Part shown: piece after piece, positions 54,961 through 64,000 of the stretch
Position numbering within the stretch: the first letter of the stretch is position 1
Layout: every line of letters starts with the position of its first letter
Assembly (NCBI RefSeq): GCF_000760695.4
Contig: NZ_JHEG04000001.1
Coordinates: 3,816,452-3,880,451, forward strand
DNA: 64,000 nt
Reading direction: 5' to 3'
Source: Tolypothrix bouteillei VB521301
GTDB lineage: Bacteria; Cyanobacteriota; Cyanobacteriia; Cyanobacteriales; Nostocaceae
The notes under the pieces: generated by a model
What the model was told of the DNA's origin: nothing
Database searches by the model: none
What the model saw: only the letters and a program-made list of their open reading frames with translations
Program-made: the position numbers and the translations under genes

Positions 54961-55632
54961 ATGAAAACCCAACTCATTACAGCGAGCTTCTTTGTTTTTA
55001 CTCTGGTGTTGACAGGTTGCGAAAATTCTCCCACTGTGAGTCAGAAGACCTCTAGTGTTCTAGAGAATGCGGCTACAGCAGCAACGCCCGTGCGTGTGGG
55101 TTCACCTGCACCAGAGTTTACCGCAACTGATAGTAATGGCAAGAGTCACAAACTGAGCGACTTTAAAGGGAAAACTGTTGTGTTGGAATGGACAAATCAC
55201 CAATGTCCTTTTGTTCGCAAGCACTATGAGAGCAATAATATGCAGCAACTTCAAAAAGCTGCTACTACTAAAGGTGTCGTTTGGTTATCTATTATCTCGT
55301 CAGCTCGAGGACAACAAGGATATGTAACTCCACAAGAAGCCAATCAACTGACGAAGAGTCGCAACGCCAATCCTACAGCTGTACTTTTAGATCCGAGCGG
55401 TCAAATTGGGCGTCTCTATCAAGCCCGGACTACACCTCATATGTTTGTCATAGATAGTAAAGGGGTTTTGCAATATGCGGGGGCGATCGATGACAAGCCC
55501 AGTACTAATACTGCTGATATTAAATCATCAAAAAATTATATATCGGATGCTGTCAATAGTGTTTTACAAGGCAAGGCTGTAGCTAATTCTACTACTCAGC
55601 CCTATGGTTGTTCTGTAAAATACGGTAGTTAA
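54961..55632 (+). CDS. Thioredoxin-like/peroxiredoxin-type lipoprotein
   Basis: 223 residues. The lipoprotein signal ends with the lipobox LTGCENS (Cys20), so it is membrane-tethered on the outer face. The mature domain (about 45-200) is a redoxin: PVRVGSPAPEFTATDSNGK, TVVLEWTNHQCPFVRKHYES (one Cys, in QCPFVRKHY), then TTPHMFVIDSKG. The lone Cys suggests a peroxiredoxin-like or glutaredoxin-dependent enzyme rather than a disulfide oxidase. It follows the DsbD-like gene and is probably kept reduced by it. Confidence 0.85.
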   Translation: MKTQLITASFFVFTLVLTGCENSPTVSQKTSSVLENAATAATPVRVGSPAPEFTATDSNGKSHKLSDFKGKTVVLEWTNHQCPFVRKHYESNNMQQLQKAATTKGVVWLSIISSARGQQGYVTPQEANQLTKSRNANPTAVLLDPSGQIGRLYQARTTPHMFVIDSKGVLQYAGAIDDKPSTNTADIKSSKNYISDAVNSVLQGKAVANSTTQPYGCSVKYGS

Positions 55633-55788
55633 TTATATACCCGACTTCTTTCTCCTCGTTCAGGTGGCTCCGCCTAAGAATCCCTTCTTTGGAGGTGGAG
55701 TCTTCTGTATTCATCTTGCCACGCCAGACTGAGCCTCGCATACTGCGTTTCCAGATCGACCTTGGAAACGAACGACTTCAAGTTTTTA

Positions 55789-56676
55789 TCAAAAACTTTT
55801 ACGCCCATCCTCCGCATTCATAGCTTTGCCAACAGTTACATTTAACTGTGCTCCAAGGAGCATACATAAAGAACTTAAATTGAGCCAAAGAAGTAACACA
55901 ATTCCTGCACTTAGGGTTCCATATGTAAGGTTGTAATCGCTGAAATGATTGATATAAAGGCGAAATAATCTAGAAACAGTTTCCCATAGCAAGGCACCGA
56001 TAATTGCTCCTGGTAGCAGAGGGGTTCCTCTTCGCCATCGACTGGGGCCAAATCGGTAGACTACACTAAAGGCAATAGCTAGCATTGCAAGTGTTAAAAT
56101 CCAACCAAAAAATTTCCAAGCTGACAGAATACTATCTGCTGGAATTTTACCCATTTCCAGAGCAAGCTTAATGAGCAAATCGCTGATAAATGCCAGAAAT
56201 GAGGCAGATATGACTAAGGAAATCGTACCAAAGGTCAGACCGAGAGCGATAATTTTAGCCAACCAAAAAGGGCGTCGCTGCTTGATTGGTATCTGATAAA
56301 TTTGGTCTAAAGCACCCATAGCTGTGTTGATAGCACCAGACGCAACCCAGAGTGCAGCTCCACAACTTATAAAAACTACTTTTTCGCCTTGGGGGAGTCT
56401 GATTGTACTAATAAATTCTTCAATTAAGATCAAGACTGGTTCGGGTGCAATGCTGAGGAATTGGCGCGGTAAAAAGTCTACTGTTTCTTGAGAAATTGCG
56501 AACATCCCAATTGCAGCTAAAATTGCCACAAGACTGGGAAACAACGCCAATACGTTGTTGTAAGCCATTTCTGCTGATAAACCTAACAATCGTTGTTTGC
56601 CAGTTTCCACAACGACCTGTCTGAGTGTTTTCCAGTTAAGATGGCTAAAGAAACGAAAAAAGCGAGTGGATAGCAT
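55789..56676 (-). CDS. YihY/BrkB-family inner-membrane protein
   Basis: 295 residues with about six membrane segments. Family stretches are LSAEMAYNNVLALFPSLVAI, LWVASGAINTAMGALDQIY and FRLYINHFSDYNLTYGTLSA near the end. The family was once misnamed ribonuclease BN; its role is unknown, possibly a transporter or envelope factor. It is monocistronic, running toward the DsbD/redoxin pair, with a short repeat-like block (55650-55780) between. Confidence 0.9.
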   Translation of the reverse strand: MLSTRFFRFFSHLNWKTLRQVVVETGKQRLLGLSAEMAYNNVLALFPSLVAILAAIGMFAISQETVDFLPRQFLSIAPEPVLILIEEFISTIRLPQGEKVVFISCGAALWVASGAINTAMGALDQIYQIPIKQRRPFWLAKIIALGLTFGTISLVISASFLAFISDLLIKLALEMGKIPADSILSAWKFFGWILTLAMLAIAFSVVYRFGPSRWRRGTPLLPGAIIGALLWETVSRLFRLYINHFSDYNLTYGTLSAGIVLLLWLNLSSLCMLLGAQLNVTVGKAMNAEDGRKSF

Positions 56677-56819
56677 TGTATCAGATCTTTCAAGCTCAAC
56701 TTTCTATCTTGAATTCTGTCTCATTTATCCACTATCAAGTTGGTGAGCGTAAATATTATCTTTGAGAATTTATCTTTAGGAAAAGCCAAAAGGCAGTTTT
56801 CTTCCCCATTCTCTACTCC

Positions 56820-57497
56820 CTACTGCTGCTGTATCTTACCATCTTCCATGCGAACAACGCGATCGGCAATGTCTAGAATGCGGTTGTCGTGAGTTACGAG
56901 GAGAACGGAACAGCCCTCTTCTTTTGCTAGGCGTTGAATAATATCAACAACATCCCGTCCTGTTTTGCTATCTAGTGATGCAGTGGGTTCGTCTGCAAGC
57001 AATAATTTAGGTTGAGCAACTAACGCACGTGCGATCGCAACCCGTTGTTGTTGTCCTCCTGACAAATTAGCCGGGTATGCATCCACTTTATCACCCAAGC
57101 CCACAGCTTGCAGTGTTGCCACTGATTTTTCTCGGTACTCCCTTCTTGGAATTTCAGGATGCAGTTTGAGGGACATACGAACATTACCGTAGGCGGTGAG
57201 ACATTTGAGCAAATTGTGGTGTTGGAAGATAAAACCAATGTTGTTGCGGACTTTTGTGAGCTGTCTTTTACTAATACCCCGTAATTCTTGACCTAAGACT
57301 TGCAAGCTCCCTTCTTGTACGCTACGCAATCCTCCTGTAAGAGAGAGTAGTGTCGTCTTACCACTTCCTGAAGGTCCGGTGAGGATGACAATCTCTCCTG
57401 GGTAAATATTCAAGTTCACATCACTCAGCACGAGTTTACGCAAAGCCCCTTGGCCAAAAGCGTAATTCAGATTTAAAGCAGCTACAGTTGGTTCCAT
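56820..57497 (-). CDS. devA: DevA-type ABC exporter ATPase
   Basis: 225 residues. Walker A is GPSGSGKTTLLS, the Q loop is GFIFQHHNLLK, the signature is NLSGGQQQRVAIARAL and Walker B is KLLLADEPTASLD, followed by the H loop LLVTHDNRILDIADR. The LolD/MacB-like make-up with the terminal VVRMEDGKI fits DevA. It would power DevB-DevC export. Instead of following devC directly, it lies 2 kb downstream of it on the same strand, with a glycosyltransferase gene of opposite orientation and a MITE between. It may also serve the other devBC set, whose own ATPase gene is a stub. Confidence 0.93.
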   Translation of the reverse strand: MEPTVAALNLNYAFGQGALRKLVLSDVNLNIYPGEIVILTGPSGSGKTTLLSLTGGLRSVQEGSLQVLGQELRGISKRQLTKVRNNIGFIFQHHNLLKCLTAYGNVRMSLKLHPEIPRREYREKSVATLQAVGLGDKVDAYPANLSGGQQQRVAIARALVAQPKLLLADEPTASLDSKTGRDVVDIIQRLAKEEGCSVLLVTHDNRILDIADRVVRMEDGKIQQQ

Positions 57498-57784
57498 ACC
57501 ACTTGGATTTTCGACTTTGAATTGGTAACGCTAACTACTACCTATTATTTAAGAAACTTACACTTCCTAGAGCGAATTCTATTTGCTGTGGCTGAATGAA
57601 ATTTGACATCAAGAGCAGAAACCATTTCTGCATATCTTCTCACAAAACATTTAGGATTGCTACAGGAAAATTTGATTGTGCTCGGAGGATGTTTTAAAAG
57701 TGTTGGCTACCTCCGCCAACACTTTAGATTCCCCTAAATCCCCCTTGGAAAGGGGGACTTTAAGAGCATTTCCCCCTTTGCCAA

Positions 57785-57932
57785 GCTACGGTAGTGTACA
57801 CCAGTCTCCTAAAATGCCTTCTAGCAGTTTCGATCCCCCCTAACCCCCCTTAACAAGGGGGGAAATTGATTCTAATTCCTCCCTTTTCACGATGTTTCAT
57901 GTCTTTTCTAGAGATCTGTACATCACCGTAGC
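57785..57932. repeat. MITE-like repeat 2, second copy
   Basis: 148 bases with inverted ends GCTACGGTAGTGTACA (57785-57800) and TGTACATCACCGTAGC (57917-57932), 14 of 16 matching. Inside are the G/C hairpin (CCCCCCTTAACAAGGGGGG) and TGTTTCATGTCTTTTCTAGA. It matches 43779-43914. The wider gap 57498-58311 (about 810 bases) also contains a second G-rich stretch (57730-57780, 57940-57960) and the promoters of devA and the glycosyltransferase. Confidence 0.8.
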
Positions 57933-58311
57933 CTTTCAAAGGGGGGCGAGGGGGATCTTGATACAATGGTAGACTTTACAAACATCGTCTTACCTAAAGG
58001 AATAATCTTTAAGGAATACCTACCTAAAATAATTTACTGCTTGGGGATTGGAGATTATATTTCTTTTAGCAGTAGATAAGGATATCTAAAAAAAAATAAA
58101 GTTCATATACAACATTCAAGATTTACTTAATTTTACGAAATTTCATAAATTCCCGATCGCTCGATTGTCTAATCTCAAGATGTGGAAGCGATCTCTCCAA
58201 TGAACTTGTGAAATCTTGTACTGACTTATCAAGCTATTCTTGCTGTGTGAGAAAGCTTTTGTTCGGTAAAATTTCTTTTTAAATATCTGCTTGCGTTTAG
58301 GGAGTTTGATT

Positions 58312-59409
58312 ATGCGGATTGCTCAAGTCGCCCCCTTATGGGAAAGAGTTCCACCTCCAGCTTACGGAGGGATTGAGTTAGTGGTGGGGTTACTGACTGA
58401 TGAACTGGTTCGGCGCGGACATGAAGTCACACTATTTGCATCAGGAGATTCCCTGACTCTTGCTAAATTAAAATCCGTTCATCCCATCGCTATACGACTC
58501 GACCCAACGGTAAAAGAATACAGCGTTTATGAGTCCCTGCAACTGAGTTGGGTATACGAGCAAGCAGAGGAGTTCGACATCATTCACTCTCACATGGGCT
58601 ACGCTTCATTGACTTATGCAAATTTAGTAAAAACGCCTACAATACACACATTACACGGTATTTTCACACCTGATAACGAAAAGCTATTTCAACACGCACG
58701 TTCTCAACCATACGTTAGTATTTCCAATGCCCAACGAGAATCAAGCTTGGGGCTCAATTACGCTGCGACGGTTTACAATGCTATTGATGTTAACAGCCAT
58801 AAATTTTATCCCGTTCCGGATAGCCCGCCTTATCTGGCTTTTCTAGGTCGAATGTCACCAGAAAAAGGACCGCATCTCGCAATTGCTATTGCGAAACAGG
58901 TAGGTTTACCATTGAAGATGGCGGGTAAAGTAGACGAGTTTAATAAAGAGTTTTTTGAAAGAGAAGTTCAGCCTCTGATTGATGGAAAGCAAATTCAGTA
59001 TTTAGGCGAAGCAAACCACAATCAAAAAAACGAACTCATGGGTCGTGCGATCGCAACTCTATTTCCCATTACCTGGCGCGAGCCATTTGGTTTGGTTACC
59101 ATCGAATCAATGGTAGCAGGGACACCCGTCATTGCAATGAGCATGGGATCTATGCCAGAGGTCATTGCCCACGAGCAAACAGGCTTTTTGTGCAATAATT
59201 TAGAGGAATGCGTTCAAGCTGTAGGCAAAGTTGCAGAGATAGACCGTAACGCATGCCGTACCTATGTTGAAAACCGCTTTAACGTTCAAAGCATGACAGA
59301 TGGCTATGAGGCTGCGTATCATCAAGTTTTAGCTTCACGGTTTGTTCAAAACCGACATTTGCACGAGTTAAAATTGCCTGCTCCCGCCATGAGTTTACCC
59401 AGTTTATAG
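58312..59409 (+). CDS. Family 4 glycosyltransferase
   Basis: 365 residues from the ATG at 58312 (MRIAQVAPLWERVPPPAYGG), preceded by AGGGAG. The frame extends 7 codons up, which I reject for lack of a ribosome site there. It has a GT-B fold with GGIELVVGLLTDELVRRGHE at the N terminus, HSHMGYASLTYANL, and FLGRMSPEKGPHLAI. The donor-binding E-x7-E is in REPFGLVTIESMVAGTPVIA. It transfers a sugar from a nucleotide sugar to a lipid, glycan or metabolite. Its position between devA and devC suggests it could glycosylate the exported compound. Confidence 0.92.
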   Translation: MRIAQVAPLWERVPPPAYGGIELVVGLLTDELVRRGHEVTLFASGDSLTLAKLKSVHPIAIRLDPTVKEYSVYESLQLSWVYEQAEEFDIIHSHMGYASLTYANLVKTPTIHTLHGIFTPDNEKLFQHARSQPYVSISNAQRESSLGLNYAATVYNAIDVNSHKFYPVPDSPPYLAFLGRMSPEKGPHLAIAIAKQVGLPLKMAGKVDEFNKEFFEREVQPLIDGKQIQYLGEANHNQKNELMGRAIATLFPITWREPFGLVTIESMVAGTPVIAMSMGSMPEVIAHEQTGFLCNNLEECVQAVGKVAEIDRNACRTYVENRFNVQSMTDGYEAAYHQVLASRFVQNRHLHELKLPAPAMSLPSL

Positions 59410-59475
59410 GAGTGCAATACCTTGCGCCTCTGAGACTGTGGTTTATTTACTGAAAATGGCTGTAAGCGGAGATGG

Positions 59476-60717
59476 TTAAAACACATCTGCTGGATCGGCA
59501 GAACGAAGTTTACCTGTGGCAATTGCTCCAGAAATAGAACACATTACTAAGGTTAAAATAAAAACTTGCAAGGCAACACTGACTTTCATTGTTAAAGGAA
59601 TTCTCGTCAGTGTTGCTAATAATTGATAGATTCCTACTGAGGAAATGAAGCCGGGAATAAACCCCATAAAACCAAGAATAATGGCTTCTTGAAGCACAAC
59701 CAGGAGAAGCCATCTATCTGTATACCCCATGGCTTTAAGGGTAGCATATTCTGATAAATGGTCGTTAATATCAGCATATAAAACTTGATATAAAATGATA
59801 ACTCCAACCACAAAACCTACAATAGTTCCAAACTTTAAAATAATTCCCTCCGGCTGCGATTCATGAAATTGCCTTTCTCTTTGAATCAATTCGTCACGAG
59901 TCAGTACAGCAACATCATCAGGAAGGCGATCGCGCAATCTTTCTTGCACTGTTTTAATATCTGCTCCCTTCTCTAAAATTAGAACCCCAATCCTAATTTG
60001 TTTGAGGCTATCGTCTCCGAAACGCTGGGCATAATTCCAATCACTCATGATCACATTACCTTTATCACTAATAGTACTGCCCATACTAAAGAGTCCAACG
60101 GCAAAAGTGCGGCGATTGTCCATGAGAGTTGCTACCTCTTCGCTTTTTTCTAGCCGTTTTGGAATGTCCCCAAGAGATGATTGAGATAGGCGATCGAACA
60201 AGACAGCATCGGGAACAACTAATTTTGCTATCTGTTGGTTTACTTCTGGTATATTCAACACTGATGGTTGGGCTGGATTAAAGGCAATGATTCTCACTTC
60301 ATTGCCAAACATACGTGTTTCTCTGCTTTTGGGTTTGCCAGAATCATCTTGTGGAGAAGATAACTGATTGGGATTTACCCAATTTCCTCTCCCTATATAG
60401 ACTGGACTTGCAGAGACAACACCATCGACTGCTGCGGCTTGATAAAGGTAAGCACGGGGAAAGGATATTCTAAAGAATAAACTTGGGCTAAATGATGAAA
60501 TTAATAATAAATCTCCTGTCAAGCTTTCATGAATTTTTGTTGTTCCATCTGTTAGCATTGCTAGGAGTCCTAGCTGGGTAAACATCAAAATATTGGCGAA
60601 GCAAACGCCTGTCGTTGCAACAGCAAGGCGAATTTTTTGATGAGATAATTGCGCCCAAGCCAGAGGTGTCTCGAAGTCAAAGTTTTTTCCTATGGATTGA
60701 AGACGGGGAAGTTTCAT
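59476..60717 (-). CDS. devC: DevC-type ABC exporter permease (second set)
   Basis: 413 residues, DevC/FtsX-like. The N-terminal helix is in KIRLAVATTGVCFANILMFT. The periplasmic domain is larger than in the first set, with an insert near SSPQDDSGKPKSRET. The C-terminal helices are LKFGTIVGFVVGVIILYQVL, LVVLQEAIILGFMGFIPG and VFILTLVMCSISGAIATG. It shares HLSEYATLKAMGYTD and the end LRSADPADVF with the first set's permease. It starts 6 bases after devB stops. Confidence 0.92.
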   Translation of the reverse strand: MKLPRLQSIGKNFDFETPLAWAQLSHQKIRLAVATTGVCFANILMFTQLGLLAMLTDGTTKIHESLTGDLLLISSFSPSLFFRISFPRAYLYQAAAVDGVVSASPVYIGRGNWVNPNQLSSPQDDSGKPKSRETRMFGNEVRIIAFNPAQPSVLNIPEVNQQIAKLVVPDAVLFDRLSQSSLGDIPKRLEKSEEVATLMDNRRTFAVGLFSMGSTISDKGNVIMSDWNYAQRFGDDSLKQIRIGVLILEKGADIKTVQERLRDRLPDDVAVLTRDELIQRERQFHESQPEGIILKFGTIVGFVVGVIILYQVLYADINDHLSEYATLKAMGYTDRWLLLVVLQEAIILGFMGFIPGFISSVGIYQLLATLTRIPLTMKVSVALQVFILTLVMCSISGAIATGKLRSADPADVF

Positions 60718-60723
60718 TACGTG

Positions 60724-61929
60724 TTATTTTGTATTAAGTTTGACTCTAACTTGCATACCTGTTAAGGCGGCGACTTTAGGGCTATCTTCTCGGTTAAGTC
60801 GGATTTTGACTTCTACGACACGAGCATTGATATCTGTTGTAGGATTAGTTTGGTCTTGGTTGAGGCGAGTTTTGCCAATTTGCAACCCAATGCGATCGAC
60901 TGTTCCTTTGAGTTCGCCTTGAAAACCGCCGTATTCACTTGTAATTGTTGCTTGATGTCCCAACTGAACTCTAGCAATATCTGTTTCGTATACCTCTGCT
61001 AGGACATACATTTGATTTGTCCTTCCAAGTAGTGCAATTCCTTCTTGGATATTCACCTGTTCGCCAACACGAGTATTGATTCTTAAGATTTGTCCTGCGA
61101 TGGGAACTCTAACTAACGTATTGTCTAATTCAGCTTTACGCTGTTCCACTTGAATCAGGGCTTGCGCTAACTCAGCTTTGGCAATTTCAACATCAATTGG
61201 GCGGACTTCCTGCAATTTTTTTAAATTTGCTTGTTCCTTTTCTCGTTGTGCTTGTAAAGTCATTATGGTATTTTCTAAGTCTGCTTTACTTTGTAAAAGA
61301 GTGGCTTGAGCTTTTTCAAACTCCTCTCGTGCATTATCAAAGTCAGCTCGACTGATAGCACCTTCATTAGATAAAGCAAAGTTCCGTTCGTATTTCAGCT
61401 TAGCATTGCGAAGGGTCGCCTCTACTTGGGCGATCGCCGCTTCCTTCTGCTTGGTTTCATTTCGGATACGGGCTTCTAATTCTGCAATGACTGCGCGTTG
61501 AGCTACGATTTCGCCCTGCTTGGAGTCTCCTTGCTGAATTTTGAGCAATTGCGTTCGCTTGAGTATGACATTGGCTTGAGCATCCTTAAGTTGTTGCTTG
61601 ACTCTATCTCTTCCCTGAAGAGTGGCGATCACCTGATTTGCTTTAACAAAGTCACCATCCTTGATAAATATTTGGTTAATGCGGCTGTCTTGAGCATTTG
61701 CTACTGAAATTTTAATAACATCCCCCTCTGGTATCAATTTTCCTAAAGCAACTACCCGAGTGGGAACATAAGAGATGGTTGCAGGAGTTTTTGGAGGAGT
61801 ATTCTCCTGAGCTTTAAGAGTACTAGAAGCGGTACACAAGCCCAAACAACTGAGAATGGCAATATAAGCGCTATACTGCTGAATACCCAAATATAGGCTT
61901 TGGGAATGTCTATAGCGAGGCTCACTCAT
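60724..61929 (-). CDS. devB: DevB-type membrane fusion protein (second set)
   Basis: 401 residues. A hydrophobic N-terminal segment (IAILSCLGLCTAS) anchors it; the Cys there could also suggest a lipoprotein, but no clear lipobox is seen. Then come VVALGKLIPEGDVIKISVAN, a helical hairpin (about 115-260) rich in Lys/Glu heptads, LVRVPIAGQILRINTRVGEQ and the C-terminal barrel ending MQVRVKLNTK. This is the adaptor of a DevBCA exporter, paired with devC 6 bases downstream. Its upstream region carries a hairpin and short repeats. Confidence 0.92.
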   Translation of the reverse strand: MSEPRYRHSQSLYLGIQQYSAYIAILSCLGLCTASSTLKAQENTPPKTPATISYVPTRVVALGKLIPEGDVIKISVANAQDSRINQIFIKDGDFVKANQVIATLQGRDRVKQQLKDAQANVILKRTQLLKIQQGDSKQGEIVAQRAVIAELEARIRNETKQKEAAIAQVEATLRNAKLKYERNFALSNEGAISRADFDNAREEFEKAQATLLQSKADLENTIMTLQAQREKEQANLKKLQEVRPIDVEIAKAELAQALIQVEQRKAELDNTLVRVPIAGQILRINTRVGEQVNIQEGIALLGRTNQMYVLAEVYETDIARVQLGHQATITSEYGGFQGELKGTVDRIGLQIGKTRLNQDQTNPTTDINARVVEVKIRLNREDSPKVAALTGMQVRVKLNTK

Positions 61930-62372
61930 AGTAACAACAGCGTTTTTTGTTTGGTTATAATATACCTTAAGTAATAAAACAATTATTAATGACTAAAGTA
62001 ATGAGATAGAAATCTTCCAGATCCCCGACTTCTTAAAGAAGTTGGGGATCTAACTCTTCACGGATGATTTAGAACATTTATATTACAGGTAATAATACAG
62101 CTTTTTTGAGGTAAATGAAGTACATAAGTAGGAGCGCAATGCCTTGCGCCTTTACAACAGATGTGCCTCAGTTACTTACAATCTGCTGTAAATTTGTACT
62201 TATGATAAAAGCCAGAAATAATGAAGTCACCTTAGCAGATATTGCCCAGCGATTGAGCAAGAATAATAGCAATTCATCTCAAGTACTTTAGATCGCTTTT
62301 CTGAAAAACTCAAGTAGCATGCGAAGACAGCGCTACTACGAACCAACAAATTTATGAGTCATTAGCCGAATA
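61930..62372. other. Gap with hairpin and repeat motif
   Basis: About 440 bases. 62019-62051 is a strong hairpin (AGATCCCCGACTTCTT with AAGAAGTTGGGGATCT) of a kind recurring in cyanobacterial genomes. 62133-62154 (AGGAGCGCAATGCCTTGCGC) is a short hairpin repeated at 59409-59430. 62202-62291 is a 29-codon frame (MIKARNNEVTLADIAQRLSK) that looks like a fragment. The devB promoter should also lie here. Confidence 0.55.
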
Positions 62373-63788
62373 TCATGCAATCATCTTCTCCAACGCTGTT
62401 TGTAAATCTTGCGTCAAATCGATAACTGCTTGTCTGGCTGCTTGACGGCTTTGCTGATAATTTGACCAACGTTCTGTCACAGAAATCGGTTCACCCACTG
62501 TTATCCGAGATTTTCTCCAACCCAGTCGAGGTCGTGCGGGGCTTTTTTTTCCTTTTATGCGAGCAATGAGGTCAAATAAAATCAAAGACGTTTCTGCAAA
62601 TCTCTCAAAAGAAGGCTTTTCCAAAACATAGCTTCCCGTAACTGCAACAAAACTCTCTGCCAAACGCATGTGCAGGACTCGCAGAGATGCTTCTTCAGCA
62701 ATCCAATCTGCCAAACCCCGTTCTAAGGGTGATAGTGTCTGCAAATCGGGCAAATCTTTACGGTAAATATCATCCCAAGATGCAGCTTCCAATCGACGAC
62801 ACCGATCGATGATGTTTCCTTCGCTCTCAAGACCAAAAAACTGCTCGGCTGCTCGTAAGGATCTATCTAATACTACCTGGAGGCGATTTGCCAAGATCTG
62901 ATTGCGGCTAACAGATGGATCGGTTGGTGTTGCAGTCGCCGTGCTTTGATGGTGAAAGCGATCGTAAAACTTTTCCATATGGGAAAGAATGTGTTCGCCA
63001 AGATGAAACAGTCGCTCGTAGAAAAACTTCTCCCTGTCAGCGAGAGTTGCTTGGCTCATTTGCTGGACTGGTAAACCGCAATCTGCTTCCAACTTTCCTA
63101 AAAGCCAATCTAGTTTTTTCCAGGATGGATTGATATAACTATATTGATTGTAGATTGGCACAATAAAAACCTCTTCAGTGCGATTGGCTTTGAGCAAATC
63201 TTCCACGCACCAAAAACCCATGTGAGCAACACCCGGTTCTAAAGGGCTGACAATTTCACTGTGTCCGTTGGTTCCTCCTTCAGGAGCAACAGAGATAGGA
63301 ATTTTACCGTTAGCAAATAAATCCCGTGCTGTCTTCATTCCAATTCTGTCCAATCGCTTACCTCTATGGATTGGTAAGCCCCCCAACCCAGAAAACAGCC
63401 AGCCCAACCAGTTCCCCGCCCATAAAGTCATTCCCCGCTCGTAAATAAAGTGAGAATGGATTGGAGATTGCAGCGAAATTCCTTTTTTACGGGCAATTTC
63501 CGGTACAGCTTTAGATACCAAATGAAACATACACAGAGGATCGTCCACTTCAGGATGGCGAAAGGCAATTAAAAAGCGGATTTTGCCAGCCTGAAATTGT
63601 TGGTACAGCTTGGCTAACACCTCAACATTTACAGTTTCAACTTGGGCGATACCAGTTGGTAACCAGGGTCGCAGCCTGAAGCGCAACACAACGGGCAAAA
63701 TCACTTGCATCATATAGCGTACAAGTGGGTTGTACTGCGGAGGAATAAACTCTAATGGTGGTTGAGCAAGTTGAATGGGATGGGGCAA
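62373..63788 (-). CDS. Large 1-acyl-glycerol-3-phosphate acyltransferase-like protein
   Basis: 471 residues, longer than typical PlsC (about 240). The acyltransferase half (about 70-240) has the Hx4D in AFRHPEVDDPL, the block SGLGGLPIHRGKRLDRIGM, and VAPEGGTNGHSEIVSPLEPG. The C-terminal half (about 260-471) is helical, with ERGLADWIAEEASLRVLHMR and a terminal VIDLTQDLQTALEKM. It probably acylates a lipid at the membrane. It is monocistronic, followed on its strand by the hairpin at 62019-62051. Confidence 0.87.
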   Translation of the reverse strand: MPHPIQLAQPPLEFIPPQYNPLVRYMMQVILPVVLRFRLRPWLPTGIAQVETVNVEVLAKLYQQFQAGKIRFLIAFRHPEVDDPLCMFHLVSKAVPEIARKKGISLQSPIHSHFIYERGMTLWAGNWLGWLFSGLGGLPIHRGKRLDRIGMKTARDLFANGKIPISVAPEGGTNGHSEIVSPLEPGVAHMGFWCVEDLLKANRTEEVFIVPIYNQYSYINPSWKKLDWLLGKLEADCGLPVQQMSQATLADREKFFYERLFHLGEHILSHMEKFYDRFHHQSTATATPTDPSVSRNQILANRLQVVLDRSLRAAEQFFGLESEGNIIDRCRRLEAASWDDIYRKDLPDLQTLSPLERGLADWIAEEASLRVLHMRLAESFVAVTGSYVLEKPSFERFAETSLILFDLIARIKGKKSPARPRLGWRKSRITVGEPISVTERWSNYQQSRQAARQAVIDLTQDLQTALEKMIA

Positions 63789-63820
63789 GATGGCTCTCCT
63801 GGTTATCTTCCAATATATAT

Positions 63821-64000
63821 AAGGATAAAGTGTGAAGGATGAAATGAGTCTTTACATTTGGTTCTGAAATAGAGATGGTTTATTTAGTAAAATTTTTTAT
63901 CCTTTATATTTCATACTTTATCAAAAAATCAGTGCTACAACAGAAGAAGGATAAAGTGAGTCCCTAAACTGTATCCGAAATAGACAATCTTTATTGAGTA
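63821..64000. repeat. Imperfect direct repeat at the window end
   Basis: AGGATAAAGTG followed by a GAAATAGA and TTTATT tail occurs at about 63822-63890 and again at 63949-64000, with an indel of about 13 bases between the copies. The last copy runs into the window edge. No gene is seen in this stretch (63789-64000). Confidence 0.5.

Overview
The window looks like chromosome from a filamentous, heterocyst-type cyanobacterium (order Nostocales; genus not assignable from sequence alone). The signs are many HIP1 octamers (GCGATCGC), two DevBC-type exporter gene sets, an rbp-rpsU pair, a PaO/Tic55-type Rieske oxygenase, pentapeptide-repeat and KGK-domain proteins, large Cache-containing hybrid kinases, and heptamer tandem repeats. 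It is mostly accessory DNA: short operons separated by gaps holding small repeats, transposon relics and gene fragments.

Layout. 0-7.5 kb: a hybrid histidine kinase cut by the window edge, a second REC-kinase, a DUF3011 secreted protein, an exo/endonuclease-phosphatase and a pentapeptide protein. 7.7-11.2 kb (minus strand): a complete five-gene set for a toluene/alkene-type soluble diiron monooxygenase (tmoE, D, C, B and A in coordinate order; transcribed A to E) with no tmoF reductase gene. 11.7-13.1 kb: a PaO-family Rieske oxygenase. 13.2-16.5 kb: fibrillin pseudogene, TrkA-N protein, IS630 relic and a stub of a DevA ATPase. 16.6-21.7 kb (minus): a TetR - SDR - NTF2-like - membrane protein - DevB - DevC run with two related palindromes that are probable TetR operators. 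22-28 kb: response regulator, KptA, P-loop kinase, DUF1772, deaminase, Hsp20, and DUF4058 and ParB fragments. 28.2-30.8 kb: a full-length rifampin phosphotransferase-like enzyme. 30.9-38.5 kb: tandem repeats, a KGK protein, a membrane-anchored coiled-coil PLD nuclease, an unknown gene divergent from an Xre regulator, and an RHH-TnpB element. 38.5-44.5 kb: PhzF, a methyltransferase coupled to a SpeD-like protein, a PIN toxin-antitoxin pair, a spore-photoproduct-lyase homologue and MITE-like repeats. 44.7-49.4 kb: ATP-dependent DNA ligase fused to a DHH phosphoesterase, an acyltransferase, and rbp-rpsU. 49.4-64 kb: a Cache-HAMP-PAS-GGDEF-EAL protein, a DsbD/ScsB-redoxin pair, YihY, devA, a glycosyltransferase, devC, devB and a PlsC-like acyltransferase.

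How the genes work together. The clearest pathway is the monooxygenase: TmoA/B/E hydroxylase, TmoD effector and TmoC Rieske ferredoxin are all present, and all six diiron ligands of TmoA are conserved at the numbering I recall for toluene 4-monooxygenase. The electron source is missing and may be a host ferredoxin reductase. The second unit is the TetR-governed exporter operon, whose ATPase has decayed to a stub; an intact DevA is encoded about 40 kb away beside the second devBC pair. Other notable genes are the rifampin phosphotransferase, the ligase-DHH fusion and the SpeD-like protein. All family calls come from reading the sequence and from memory of family members; no database search was run.
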